64,000 nucleotides of DNA from Gammaproteobacteria bacterium (GTDB taxonomy: Bacteria; Pseudomonadota; Gammaproteobacteria; GCA-001735895): positions 1 through 64,000 of the forward strand of contig JAOTYD010000003.1 of assembly GCA_029862005.1 (NCBI GenBank), written 5' to 3'. The position numbers were made by a program, and so were the translations under genes. The notes under the pieces were generated by a model. That model did not search any database and was not told the DNA's origin. It saw only the letters and a program-made list of their open reading frames with translations. Positions 55,998 through 64,000 of the stretch are shown here, in pieces; within the stretch, counting starts at the first letter, position 1, and each line of letters begins with the position of its first letter.

Positions 55998-56337
55998 AGT
56001 CAGCTGGATAATCGCTGGTTCCAAATGTGAACTGGAGGAAAGTCCGGGCTCCGCAGGGCAGGGTGCCAGATAACGTCTGGGGGGCGCAAGCCCACGGCCA
56101 GTGCAACAGAAAGTATACCGCCGGCTTAGGCCTGGTAAGGGTGAAATGGTGCGGTAAGAGCGCACCGCACTTCTGGTAACAGAAGTGGCAGGGTAAACCC
56201 CACCCGGAGCAAGACCAAATAGGAAAACAATGACGCGGCCCGTGTCGTTTTCGGGTTGGTCGCTTGAGGCTGGGGGGTGACCTCCAGTCCAGATGAATGA
56301 TTATCCTCGACAGAACCCGGCTTATAGGCTGACTATC
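55998..56337 (+). ncRNA. rnpB: RNase P RNA, class A
   Basis: The catalytic RNA of RNase P that trims tRNA 5' ends. Conserved segments run GGAGGAAAGTCCGGGCTCC, AGGGCAGGGTGCC, CCAGTGCAACAGAAAG, GTAAGGGTGAAA, GGTAAGAGCGCACCGC, CCCGGAGCAAGACCAAATAG, and the 3' part GACAGAACCCGGCTTA. Helix P1 can form between TAGTCAGC near 55998 and GGCTGACTA near 56330. It lies upstream of mraZ, as in Pseudomonas. Ends are approximate within a few bases. Confidence 0.96.
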
Positions 56338-56347
56338 AATTTAACGG

Positions 56348-56380
56348 GGGGGCGCAGGGCATTGCGCCCCCTTGTTTTTA
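56348..56380 (+). terminator. Rho-independent terminator of rnpB
   Basis: A 9-bp perfect stem, GGGGGCGCA / TGCGCCCCC, with loop GGGCAT is followed by TTGTTTTT. It separates rnpB from the dcw operon. Confidence 0.93.
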
Positions 56381-56551
56381 ATCCGTGAAATTGTGCAAAA
56401 TCGCACATAATCTGACCCAACTTAATGTATCACTTTAACTATTAGGTATAAGTATCGGTTTTGGCTGGCGTATTGACTTGCGTACTTTAACTCAACAAGC
56501 TAAGTTACTGACGCCATTGAGAAAAAACCCGTATTACAGCCCTTAATTTAC

Positions 56552-56581
56552 TTGACTTGTGGCAAAAATCAGCCATATTGT
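56552..56581 (+). promoter_or_regulatory. Promoter of the dcw operon
   Basis: TTGACT (56552-56557) and TATTGT (56576-56581) are spaced 18 bp apart and match the sigma-70 pattern. Transcription would start near 56588, at the beginning of the MraZ-type repeats, which fits repression by MraZ. Confidence 0.6.
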
Positions 56582-56625
56582 GTCACTAAGTGGGCAATAG
56601 TGGCACAAAGTGTCACATAACGGGT
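56581..56625 (+). promoter_or_regulatory. MraZ-binding repeat array
   Basis: Five pentamers TGTCA, TGGGC, TGGCA, TGTCA and CGGGT begin at 56581, 56591, 56601, 56611 and 56621, exactly 10 bp apart. This is the spacing of the direct TGGGN repeats bound by MraZ in E. coli. The array overlaps the -10 element and ends just before the mraZ start, indicating autoregulation. The bases are looser than in E. coli. Confidence 0.65.
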
Positions 56626-56630
56626 TAAGC

Positions 56631-57089
56631 GTGCACAAATTTCGAGGGGTTTCCAATTTATCTTTGGATGCGAAGGGAAGAATTGTTCTTCCCGCGCGCT
56701 ACCGTGAGCGGCTGCTTGAGATCTGTCAGAGTCAACTGATCGTCACGATCGATACCGACCAACCCTGCCTGCTGATATACCCGCTCCCTGAATGGGAACT
56801 GATCGAGGAAAAAATCGAAGCCTTACCCAGCTTTAATCCGACAACCCGTCGAATCCAGCGCTTGCTGATCGGTCATGCCACCGAGGTTGAGGTTGATGCC
56901 AATGGTCGCATGTTGCTGTCCAATCCGCTGCGGGAGTATGCACAGCTCGGCAAGAAGGTGGTACTGATCGGGCAAGGTAAAAAGTTTGAGCTCTGGGACG
57001 AAGTTCTCTGGGCCGAGCGCATGGACGACTGGCTGGGTGATGGTACTGGCGATGACATGCCGGCGGCGCTTGCGGATCTAACGCTGTGA
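56631..57089 (+). CDS. mraZ: Transcriptional regulator MraZ
   Basis: A 152-residue AbrB-like DNA-binding protein that represses the dcw operon. The two repeats each hold the DxxGR motif: DAKGRIVLPARYR and DANGRMLLSNPLREYA. I chose the GTG at 56631 (MHKFRGVSNLSLDAKGR); the GTG at 56610 falls inside the repeat array. It overlaps rsmH by 4 bp. Confidence 0.94.
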   Translation: MHKFRGVSNLSLDAKGRIVLPARYRERLLEICQSQLIVTIDTDQPCLLIYPLPEWELIEEKIEALPSFNPTTRRIQRLLIGHATEVEVDANGRMLLSNPLREYAQLGKKVVLIGQGKKFELWDEVLWAERMDDWLGDGTGDDMPAALADLTL

Positions 57090-58021
57090 GTCAGGAGCAT
57101 GCACCGGTGCTGCACGCCGAAGTCCTGGCGGCACTCGAAATCAAGCCGGATGGCCGCTACGTCGATGGTACCTATGGCCGGGGTGGTCACGCGCATTCGA
57201 TTCTGTCGGAACTTGGCGATCAGGGGCGTCTGATCGTAATGGATCGCGATCCGCAAGCAATTGCCGATGCGCAGGAGACGATGGGCTCGGACCGCCGGGT
57301 TACGATTATCCACGACGACTACGCCAACATGTATGCGCAAATTGCCGATCTCGATCTGCTAGAGCAGATCGATGGAATTCTGCTCGACCTCGGTGTTTCT
57401 TCGCCGCAACTCGATGACGCGGCACGCGGTTTCAGTTTTCAGCTAAACGGGCCACTGGACATGCGGATGAATCCCGGGCAGGGTGAGTCGGCAGCCGAGT
57501 GGCTTGCGCATGCCGATGAAGCGGAGATCGCCAGGGTGCTCTGGGAATATGGTGAAGAACGCCATTCGCGACGCATTGCCAAAAAGATCGTCGAGCGGCG
57601 CCAGTCAGGCAAAATAGAAGATACCGCGACCCTCGCCGCCTTAATCAGTGAGATAGTACCGCGCCCGAAAAACAATAAACATCCGGCAACCCGCAGTTTC
57701 CAGGCCGTAAGAATTCATATCAACCAGGAACTCGACCAGATCCAGCACCTGCTAGAAACGGTACTGGATATTCTGAAAATCGGCGGGCGCCTGCTGATTA
57801 TCAGCTTTCACTCACTCGAAGACCGCCTCGTAAAACGTTTTTTCAAGGCGCAGAGTTCGCGTGCAAAAATCCCTCGCGGACTGCCGCTACGCGATAGTGA
57901 AATCCCCTCCAATATTCGTCTCAGGTTGGTGAACAAGGCTATCAGGGCAGGAGCCAGGGAGCTGGCGTCAAATCCTCGTGCTCGTAGCGCAGTACTTCGT
58001 ATTGCAGAGCGGGCTGCCTGA
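57086..58021 (+). CDS. rsmH: 16S rRNA m4C1402 methyltransferase RsmH
   Basis: A 311-residue SAM-dependent methyltransferase (formerly MraW) that N4-methylates C1402 of 16S rRNA. Motifs are VDGTYGRGGHAHSIL for SAM, LLDLGVSSPQLD, and LIISFHSLEDRLVKRFF. GTG start. It overlaps ftsL by 1 bp. Confidence 0.97.
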   Translation: MSQEHAPVLHAEVLAALEIKPDGRYVDGTYGRGGHAHSILSELGDQGRLIVMDRDPQAIADAQETMGSDRRVTIIHDDYANMYAQIADLDLLEQIDGILLDLGVSSPQLDDAARGFSFQLNGPLDMRMNPGQGESAAEWLAHADEAEIARVLWEYGEERHSRRIAKKIVERRQSGKIEDTATLAALISEIVPRPKNNKHPATRSFQAVRIHINQELDQIQHLLETVLDILKIGGRLLIISFHSLEDRLVKRFFKAQSSRAKIPRGLPLRDSEIPSNIRLRLVNKAIRAGARELASNPRARSAVLRIAERAA

Positions 58022-58284
58022 TGACCGGTAAATTCTGGATCTCACTGCTGCTAACCCTGGTTCTCGGCAGTGCGCTGACCGTGATTTACGTGAAGCACGA
58101 GAGCCGGGTTCTGTTCGCTGAATTACGCACCATCCAGAAGCAGCAGGATCAGCAGGTCATTGAATGGGGACGGTTACAGCTGCAAAACACCACCCTGGCG
58201 ACGCACAGTAACGTTGAATCAAGGGCCCGCAAGGACCTGAAAATGCGTTTACCCGAGAGTGTTGAACTGGTGCCTGTGCAATGA
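58021..58284 (+). CDS. ftsL: Cell division protein FtsL
   Basis: An 87-residue bitopic divisome protein with one membrane helix (residues 4-22) and a periplasmic coiled coil (about 28-60) ending in the ESRARKDLKMRLPE segment. It works with FtsB and FtsQ to recruit and activate FtsWI. It overlaps ftsI by 4 bp. Confidence 0.9.
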   Translation: MTGKFWISLLLTLVLGSALTVIYVKHESRVLFAELRTIQKQQDQQVIEWGRLQLQNTTLATHSNVESRARKDLKMRLPESVELVPVQ

Positions 58285-60017
58285 AGCGAAGCAAAAAAAC
58301 CGCAGGGCAAGAGGACCAGATAGCCTTTCTTGGCACGCGTCATTACTTCGTATTGCTGGTATTGATTTCTTTGCTTGCCGGCCTGATGGCTCGTGCTCTT
58401 TACCTGCAGGTTGTCGAGCAGGATTTTCTGACCAGCCAGGGCGGGCAGCGACAAATACGCACCATCGAAACGCCGGCCTATCGAGGTGCAATTCTGGATC
58501 GTTTCGGTACGCCGCTTGCGATCAGTACACCGGTCGACTCGGTCTGGGTCAATCCGTCTGAAATTCTGGGAGACCTCGCCGCACTCAAACAGGTAACCCG
58601 CAAGTTGAAACTCGATTACCGCACGACGGTCGCCATGCTGAAGCAACGCGCCGACCGGGAGTTTGTTTACCTAAAGCGTCAGCTTGAGCCGGAATTTGCG
58701 CGCGACATCGCGGCAGGCTTTGAAGGTGTATACCTGCAGCGCGAGTATCATCGATACTATCCTGCCGGAGAGGTGGTATCACACCTGGTTGGATTTACCG
58801 ATATTGACGACCAGGGCCAGGAGGGCCTCGAACTGGCCTACCAGGACTGGTTACGTGCCGAACCGGGTGAGCGGCGCGTCATTCGCAGCCGTCGTGGCGA
58901 GGTCATCGAGGAACTGGAGCAGCTGAAGCCGGCTGAATCCGGCAACGATATCTACACCAGCATCGATATGCGTTTACAGTACATCGCTTACCGCAGCCTT
59001 GCCCGGGCCATTAAGTTCCATGCGGCCAAAGCCGGTTCAGCGGTTCTGCTGGATGCCCGCAGTGGCGAAATCCTGGCGATCGTAAATCAGCCATCCTATA
59101 ACCCGAACCAGCGCAGTAAAACCACGACCGAACGACTGCGTAACCGGGCCCTTACCGACGTATTTGAACCTGGTTCCGCGATCAAACCTTTCACCCTGGC
59201 GGCCGCAATTGATCGTGGCCGTTACCACCGTGGCAGCAGTATAGACACGTCACCCGGCTACATGATGGTGAGTGGTCACCCGGTTAAGGACATCCGTAAC
59301 TATGGCATACTTGACCTCTCCGGAATTTTACGCAAATCGAGTAACGTCGGTGCATCTCGCATCGCCATGTCGTTACCCAAAAAGGAGCTGTGGGAGAGTT
59401 TCAGGGCTTACGGCTTCGGCGAGTTATCTGGTGTTTCCTTCCCAGGCGAATCGGCTGGATACTTCCGTCATCATAGTCAGTGGCAGCCACTGGACCACGC
59501 TACCATGGGATTCGGTTACGGCATGTCGCTGTCGATTACCCAGCTCGCGCGCGCCTATGCCGTAATTGCCAACCAGGGCCGCCTGGTGGATCTCACGCTG
59601 TTGCGAAAAGAACTGGTTCGAAATCCGAACAATGAAATCTCGCGTCATGTCATGAAATCCTCGACCGCGCGACAGATGATCAGGATGCTAGCTGAAGTTG
59701 TCGGCCCCAAAGGGACTGCGCCACAGGCAGCGGTTGATGGCTACAAGATTGCAGGCAAGACCGGGACCGCAAAGAAAAGCATTGCCGGGGGTTACCAGGA
59801 AGACGATTACGTGGCCGTATTTGCCGGTCTCGCGCCGGCCAGTAATCCACGCCTGGTAATGGCAGTCATGATTGACGAACCTACCCAGAACGGATACTAC
59901 GGTGGACTGGTTGCCGCACCGGTGTTCCAGGAAGTGATGTCTAACGCATTGCGGATTCTCGATGTTCCACCCGATGATCTGCCGACCCTGGCGCAAGGTA
60001 AGGGAAAGGGGGCATGA
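58281..60017 (+). CDS. ftsI: Peptidoglycan D,D-transpeptidase FtsI (PBP3)
   Basis: A 578-residue division-specific transpeptidase. One N-terminal membrane helix (about 21-43), a pedestal domain starting RGAILDRFGTPLA, and the transpeptidase domain with the active-site Ser299 in GSAIKPF, the SSN motif at 353-355, and KTGT in YKIAGKTGTAKK near 495. Length and order match E. coli FtsI. It overlaps murE by 4 bp. Confidence 0.97.
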   Translation: MKRSKKTAGQEDQIAFLGTRHYFVLLVLISLLAGLMARALYLQVVEQDFLTSQGGQRQIRTIETPAYRGAILDRFGTPLAISTPVDSVWVNPSEILGDLAALKQVTRKLKLDYRTTVAMLKQRADREFVYLKRQLEPEFARDIAAGFEGVYLQREYHRYYPAGEVVSHLVGFTDIDDQGQEGLELAYQDWLRAEPGERRVIRSRRGEVIEELEQLKPAESGNDIYTSIDMRLQYIAYRSLARAIKFHAAKAGSAVLLDARSGEILAIVNQPSYNPNQRSKTTTERLRNRALTDVFEPGSAIKPFTLAAAIDRGRYHRGSSIDTSPGYMMVSGHPVKDIRNYGILDLSGILRKSSNVGASRIAMSLPKKELWESFRAYGFGELSGVSFPGESAGYFRHHSQWQPLDHATMGFGYGMSLSITQLARAYAVIANQGRLVDLTLLRKELVRNPNNEISRHVMKSSTARQMIRMLAEVVGPKGTAPQAAVDGYKIAGKTGTAKKSIAGGYQEDDYVAVFAGLAPASNPRLVMAVMIDEPTQNGYYGGLVAAPVFQEVMSNALRILDVPPDDLPTLAQGKGKGA

Positions 60018-61537
60018 TGGCGAACACCAATATTCCCGGAATGGCTTTGTCGCAACTGCTATCCGGTTTCGCGGTGGAGGAGTCCGTGCCGTCGATACGG
60101 ATCAGCGATATCGCCAGTAACAGTGTGAACGTCACGGCAAATTCGGCATTCATTGCGTTGCCCGGGATCAAGTCAAATGGCATCGATTATGCTATCGATG
60201 CCGTCAAGGCAGGGGCAGTGGCAGTAATTTATGATGCCGCAGATGAATATAGCCTGCAGCGCATTCCGCTGTTGCGCAAACAGGTAGAGACCTGCTGGAT
60301 CGGCGTCGATGACCTGGAACGTGCCAATGGCCATATCGTCAGTCGTTTCTTCGGTGACCCGGGGCAAGCCATGACAATCGTCGGCGTCACGGGAACTGAC
60401 GGAAAATCCAGCGTCGTCCATCTCGTTACCCAGGCTTTGACGCGGATAGGAAAATCCTGCGCCAGTATCGGAACTCTCGGATATGGGATTGGCAACAAGT
60501 TGACACCGGATTCGTTAACAACACCAGATGCCGTCAGCTTGCAGGCACGTTTACACCAGTTCCGCCAGCAACGTTGTGAGTACGTGGTCATGGAAGTATC
60601 GTCACACGCGCTCGAACAGTATCGCGTCAACGGTTGTGACTTTGATATCGCGGTGCTGACCAATCTGGGGCGCGACCACCTCGATTATCACGGTGACCTG
60701 GATAGTTACGCAGCCGCCAAGGCGCGACTGTTTCATGATTTTGAACTTTCCGGGCGAGTGGTAAATATTGATGACAGCTTCGGACAGGCGTTAAGCCGGT
60801 CGGTTGAGAAAGATTCGCTGCTGCGCTATTCGGTAGAGACTGAAGCAGGGCGCGAGGCCGAGGTTAAATTGATCTCCAGTGAATTGACCGCTAGTGGAAT
60901 AAATATCAGGGCTTCGACCCCGTTGGGAGAAGTGACCGCTGTTACCGCACTACTGGGTCATTTCAATATCGAGAATACGTTAGCCTGTATCGCTACCCTG
61001 GTTGCATTAGGTCTCGATCACAAGCAGCTCGAACTTGCAGTCAAGGATTTAAAACCGATTCCTGGTCGCATGGAAAAATTCATTGGCCAGCCCGGTAGCG
61101 CGTCGGCAGTAGTCGATTTTGCCCATACCGAGCAGGCCCTGCGCGCCTGTCTTGCAGCCTGTCGACAGCATACCAGCGGATTATTGTGGTGTGTATTTGG
61201 TTGCGGCGGGGATCGTGACCAGGGAAAACGCAGCGGCATGGGACGCGCCGTGGAAGAGTTGGCGGATCGCATGATTATCACCGACGATAATCCGCGCAAT
61301 GAATCACCCCAGAAAATCGTCAGCGAAATCATTGCCGGCATGAAACGGCCCGGTCAGGCCTGTATTGTCCATAATCGTCAGGCAGCCATCGAATATGCGA
61401 TATCACAGGCGGCCCCCGAAGACCTGGTCGTTATTGCGGGCAAGGGTCACGAGCAGGAGCAAATTGTCGGAAACGAGCGCCGCCCCTTTTGTGATCGTCA
61501 CGTGGTTAGCCGAATTCTGCAGGTGGATCATGATTAG
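60014..61537 (+). CDS. murE: UDP-MurNAc-L-Ala-D-Glu:meso-diaminopimelate ligase
   Basis: A 507-residue Mur ligase adding meso-diaminopimelate. The P-loop is VTGTDGKSSV, a variant of the usual GTNGKTT. DDNPRNESP is the signature for meso-diaminopimelate over lysine, so the cell wall is of the Gram-negative type. The last codons overlap the murF start by 8 bp. Confidence 0.96.
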   Translation: MMANTNIPGMALSQLLSGFAVEESVPSIRISDIASNSVNVTANSAFIALPGIKSNGIDYAIDAVKAGAVAVIYDAADEYSLQRIPLLRKQVETCWIGVDDLERANGHIVSRFFGDPGQAMTIVGVTGTDGKSSVVHLVTQALTRIGKSCASIGTLGYGIGNKLTPDSLTTPDAVSLQARLHQFRQQRCEYVVMEVSSHALEQYRVNGCDFDIAVLTNLGRDHLDYHGDLDSYAAAKARLFHDFELSGRVVNIDDSFGQALSRSVEKDSLLRYSVETEAGREAEVKLISSELTASGINIRASTPLGEVTAVTALLGHFNIENTLACIATLVALGLDHKQLELAVKDLKPIPGRMEKFIGQPGSASAVVDFAHTEQALRACLAACRQHTSGLLWCVFGCGGDRDQGKRSGMGRAVEELADRMIITDDNPRNESPQKIVSEIIAGMKRPGQACIVHNRQAAIEYAISQAAPEDLVVIAGKGHEQEQIVGNERRPFCDRHVVSRILQVDHD

Positions 61538-62900
61538 CATGTCGATGATGTCACTGGCCGAGGTTCTCGGGTCTAGTACCGACCAGCTGCCGGAGCTGTC
61601 CTTTTCGGGGGTCACAATCGATAGCCGAAAATCCTGCGAGGGCAAGTTGTTCGTTGCCATAAAGGGCGTCAATTTTGACGGTCATAGCTTCGTTGATCAG
61701 GCTTACCAGAACGGCGCTGTCATCGCCCTCGTTGAACAGCGTCAGCCCTGCCATATACCCCAGATCGAGGTTGCCGATTGCAAGCAGGCTATGGGCCGGT
61801 TGGCCAATCACTGGCGCCGTCACTGTGACCCCTGCGTCATCGCCCTCACCGGCAGTAACGGTAAAACAACGGTCAAGGAAATGCTTAAACAGATATTGTC
61901 GAGACAGGCCGCGACCCTTGCGACCATTGGCAATTTCAATAACGACATCGGCGTACCACTGACATTATTCGAACTCGATCAAGATCATGATTTCGCCATT
62001 ATCGAAATGGGTGCCAATCATCGTGGCGAGATCGCCGGCCTCGCCAGGATTGCAGAGCCCGATATCGTCTACGTCAACAATGTTGCCGCCGCACACCTGG
62101 CGGGCTTCGGTGACGTTCAGGGTGTAGTTGAAGCCAAAGGCGAGCTCTATGCTTACTGCACCCCGCAGCACAAGGCGTTGTTCAATGCCGACGAAGTCGC
62201 CAGTCAATACTGGCAAAGTATTTGTGCGGCGCAAAACCGGATTAGCTGTGGGCTGCAAAATGAAGCTGACGTGACCGCGACCTGGTCAGTCTCGGGTGAA
62301 AACCTGAAGGTTGATTTTTCTTACCAGGGTAGGTCACGGGATTGTGAACTGAATGTGATCGGCGAGCATAACGTCCGCAACGCGCTAGCCGCGGTATCGC
62401 TTGCGATCCTGAGCGGTAATGATTTAACCGTGGCCGTTGACAACCTGGCGGGATTCTCCGGGGTAAAAGGGCGATTGCAGATACTGGCCGGTCCGTCCCG
62501 CAGTCGCCTGATTGACGATAGCTACAACGCGAATCCGGACTCTCTTGAAGCGGGTATCAAGGTACTTTGCTCATTGCAGGGTTCAGCCTGGCTGGCGCTG
62601 GGCGATATGGCCGAACTGGGTGCGGAAGCGGTCGACCTGCACCGCGAGGCCGCGCAGACCGCACGTCGTAACGGAGTAGAAAAATTTTTTGGTATTGGCG
62701 AAATGAGTTGTATCGCCAGCGAGGAATTCGGCGATGGCGGCTACTGCAGCGAGCGCATCGAAGACATGGCAGTGGTCATATCGTCGCAAATCCATGAAGG
62801 CGTGAATCTCCTGATCAAGGGGTCGCGTGCCGCCGGCATGGAGCGACTAGTCGCCCTGTTAACACGAACCGTGAACGCAGGGGGTGCCAATGCTGTATAG
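61530..62900 (+). CDS. murF: UDP-MurNAc-tripeptide:D-Ala-D-Ala ligase
   Basis: A 456-residue Mur ligase that adds D-Ala-D-Ala to make the pentapeptide precursor. The P-loop is [15 protein letters not shown] and the central motif is [13 protein letters not shown]. The ATG at 61530 follows an AGGTGG ribosome binding site; the open frame extends upstream inside murE but has no family match. It overlaps mraY by 11 bp. Confidence 0.95.
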   Translation: MISMSMMSLAEVLGSSTDQLPELSFSGVTIDSRKSCEGKLFVAIKGVNFDGHSFVDQAYQNGAVIALVEQRQPCHIPQIEVADCKQAMGRLANHWRRHCDPCVIALTGSNGKTTVKEMLKQILSRQAATLATIGNFNNDIGVPLTLFELDQDHDFAIIEMGANHRGEIAGLARIAEPDIVYVNNVAAAHLAGFGDVQGVVEAKGELYAYCTPQHKALFNADEVASQYWQSICAAQNRISCGLQNEADVTATWSVSGENLKVDFSYQGRSRDCELNVIGEHNVRNALAAVSLAILSGNDLTVAVDNLAGFSGVKGRLQILAGPSRSRLIDDSYNANPDSLEAGIKVLCSLQGSAWLALGDMAELGAEAVDLHREAAQTARRNGVEKFFGIGEMSCIASEEFGDGGYCSERIEDMAVVISSQIHEGVNLLIKGSRAAGMERLVALLTRTVNAGGANAV

Positions 62901-63972
62901 CCTGTCGGAGTTTCTCACCCAGTTCCATAGCGGTTTTAACGTATTCCAGTATCTGACGATGCGCACCATCCTGGGTGTGCTCACGGCACTCGTGATTTCG
63001 CTGATCGTCGGACCGTTTATGATTACCTATTTGAGCAGTTCCAAGATAGGGCAGAGCGTGCGCGATGATGGCCCCGAAAGCCATTTTGTCAAGGCAGGCA
63101 CACCGACCATGGGTGGTGCGTTAATCCTCGTTGCTATTGTCACCAGCACCATACTGTGGAGCGATTTATCTTCACGTTTCGTCTGGATCGTCCTGTTTGT
63201 AACCGTCGGCTTTGGTGCAATCGGCTGGATTGATGATTACAAAAAGATCGTTTATGGCAACGCCAAGGGGCTGTCCGTCCGGGTCAAGCTAATCTGGCAA
63301 TCGCTGATTGGACTGGGTGCAGCGCTGGCTTTGTTTCACACCGCCCAATTTCCAATTGAAACCCAGCTTATTGTCCCGTTTATCAAGGACATCCTGCTTG
63401 ATCTCGGCTGGCTGTACGTGGTGCTGGCTTATTTCGTCATCGTCGGTAGCAGCAACGCGGTCAACCTGACCGATGGACTCGATGGCCTCGCGATTCTGCC
63501 TACCGTGCTGGTCGGCGGCGCCCTTGGAGTTTTTGCTTACCTGACGGGTAACTTTAACTTTTCAAATTACCTGGGCATTCCCTACGTCCCAGGCGTAGGG
63601 GAAATGGTCGTTTTCTGCGGCGCCCTGGTCGGCGCAGGTCTTGGCTTCCTGTGGTTTAACACGTATCCAGCCCAGGTCTTCATGGGTGATGTCGGCGCAC
63701 TCGCGCTGGGTGCCGCACTCGGTACCCTGGCGGTGATTGTGCGCCAGGAACTGGTGCTGTTTATCATGGGTGGTATTTTTGTGGTCGAAACGGTGTCGGT
63801 AATGCTGCAGGTCGCATCGTTCAAGCTGACCGGACGCCGCATATTTCGTATGGCGCCTCTACATCATCATTACGAGCTCAAAGGTTGGCCGGAGCCGCGC
63901 ATTATTGTGCGCTTTTGGATTATTACCGTGGTGCTGGTGTTGATCGGTCTTGCGAGTTTAAAGATTCGGTAA
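62890..63972 (+). CDS. mraY: Phospho-MurNAc-pentapeptide transferase
   Basis: A 360-residue integral membrane enzyme making lipid I from UDP-MurNAc-pentapeptide and undecaprenyl phosphate. Motifs are [50 protein letters not shown] and [11 protein letters not shown]. The ATG at 62890 gives the same length as E. coli MraY; a GTG at 62884 would add two residues. Confidence 0.97.
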   Translation: MLYSLSEFLTQFHSGFNVFQYLTMRTILGVLTALVISLIVGPFMITYLSSSKIGQSVRDDGPESHFVKAGTPTMGGALILVAIVTSTILWSDLSSRFVWIVLFVTVGFGAIGWIDDYKKIVYGNAKGLSVRVKLIWQSLIGLGAALALFHTAQFPIETQLIVPFIKDILLDLGWLYVVLAYFVIVGSSNAVNLTDGLDGLAILPTVLVGGALGVFAYLTGNFNFSNYLGIPYVPGVGEMVVFCGALVGAGLGFLWFNTYPAQVFMGDVGALALGAALGTLAVIVRQELVLFIMGGIFVVETVSVMLQVASFKLTGRRIFRMAPLHHHYELKGWPEPRIIVRFWIITVVLVLIGLASLKIR

Positions 63973-64000
63973 TGTTAAACGTGAGCCAACAAAAAACAGC
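63972..64000 (+). CDS. murD: Start of murD (partial)
   Basis: An ATG overlapping the mraY stop opens a frame (MLNVSQQKT) that runs off the window. Identity rests on position, since murD follows mraY in the dcw cluster; nine codons give no motif. Confidence 0.5.

Overview
The window is a chromosomal segment of a gammaproteobacterium. The backbone follows the gene order known from Pseudomonas and relatives: ptsH/npr, rapZ, ptsN, hpf, rpoN, lptB, lptA, lptC, kdsC, kdsD; then mlaC, murA, hisG, hisD; then a degS/algW-type protease, a Nif3-like gene, petABC, sspAB, yraN, lpoA, rsmI; then rnpB and the division and cell wall (dcw) cluster mraZ, rsmH, ftsL, ftsI, murE, murF, mraY, murD. The meso-diaminopimelate-type MurE, the Lpt and Kdo genes and LpoA mark a Gram-negative cell. 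I cannot name an order or genus from the sequence alone.

Layout. 1-2692: nrdA (partial, minus) with NrdR and DnaA boxes upstream. 3125-4958: an ROK sugar kinase and an HDOD protein. 4955-9702: mgtE, HPr, a mannose-type EIIA, rapZ, hprK, ptsN and hpf, a PTS-type regulatory block that includes HPr kinase. 9753-16129: rpoN, LPS export and Kdo genes, a Ca2+/Na+ exchanger and fabA. 16329-21668: a TolC-like gene fused by overlap to an orphan mlaC, then murA, hisG and hisD.

21803-39194 is an accessory island that interrupts the backbone between hisD and degS. It encodes a complete-looking trans-envelope electron route: an Fe-S flavoprotein with an apparently permuted fold, a diheme-b-type membrane protein, a 21-heme periplasmic cytochrome, a 9-heme lipoprotein, an outer-membrane beta-barrel with a SPOR-like N-terminal part, a 36-heme (plus one CX4CH) lipoprotein, and a CcmI-like cytochrome maturation protein. 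It also holds a secreted Sel1/ankyrin protein and a DUF5666 / HTH (DUF6502-like) / DUF5666 trio. Four copies of one palindrome, GGGA-N6-TCCC, sit at the three promoter regions of the island and nowhere else that I noticed, so the island looks like a single regulon. This is the best candidate for a poorly described system here.

39201-48295 returns to the backbone: protease, Nif3-like, bc1 complex, SspA/SspB, YraN, LpoA, RsmI. 48680-55912 is a second accessory stretch: the PrkA/YeaH/SpoVR stress trio, and a tungsten-type aldehyde oxidoreductase with its MoaD-like partner and a divergent small monooxygenase. 55998-56337 is RNase P RNA with a strong terminator. From 56631 to the end runs the tightly overlapped dcw operon, preceded by a promoter and a 10-bp-periodic array of MraZ-type repeats.
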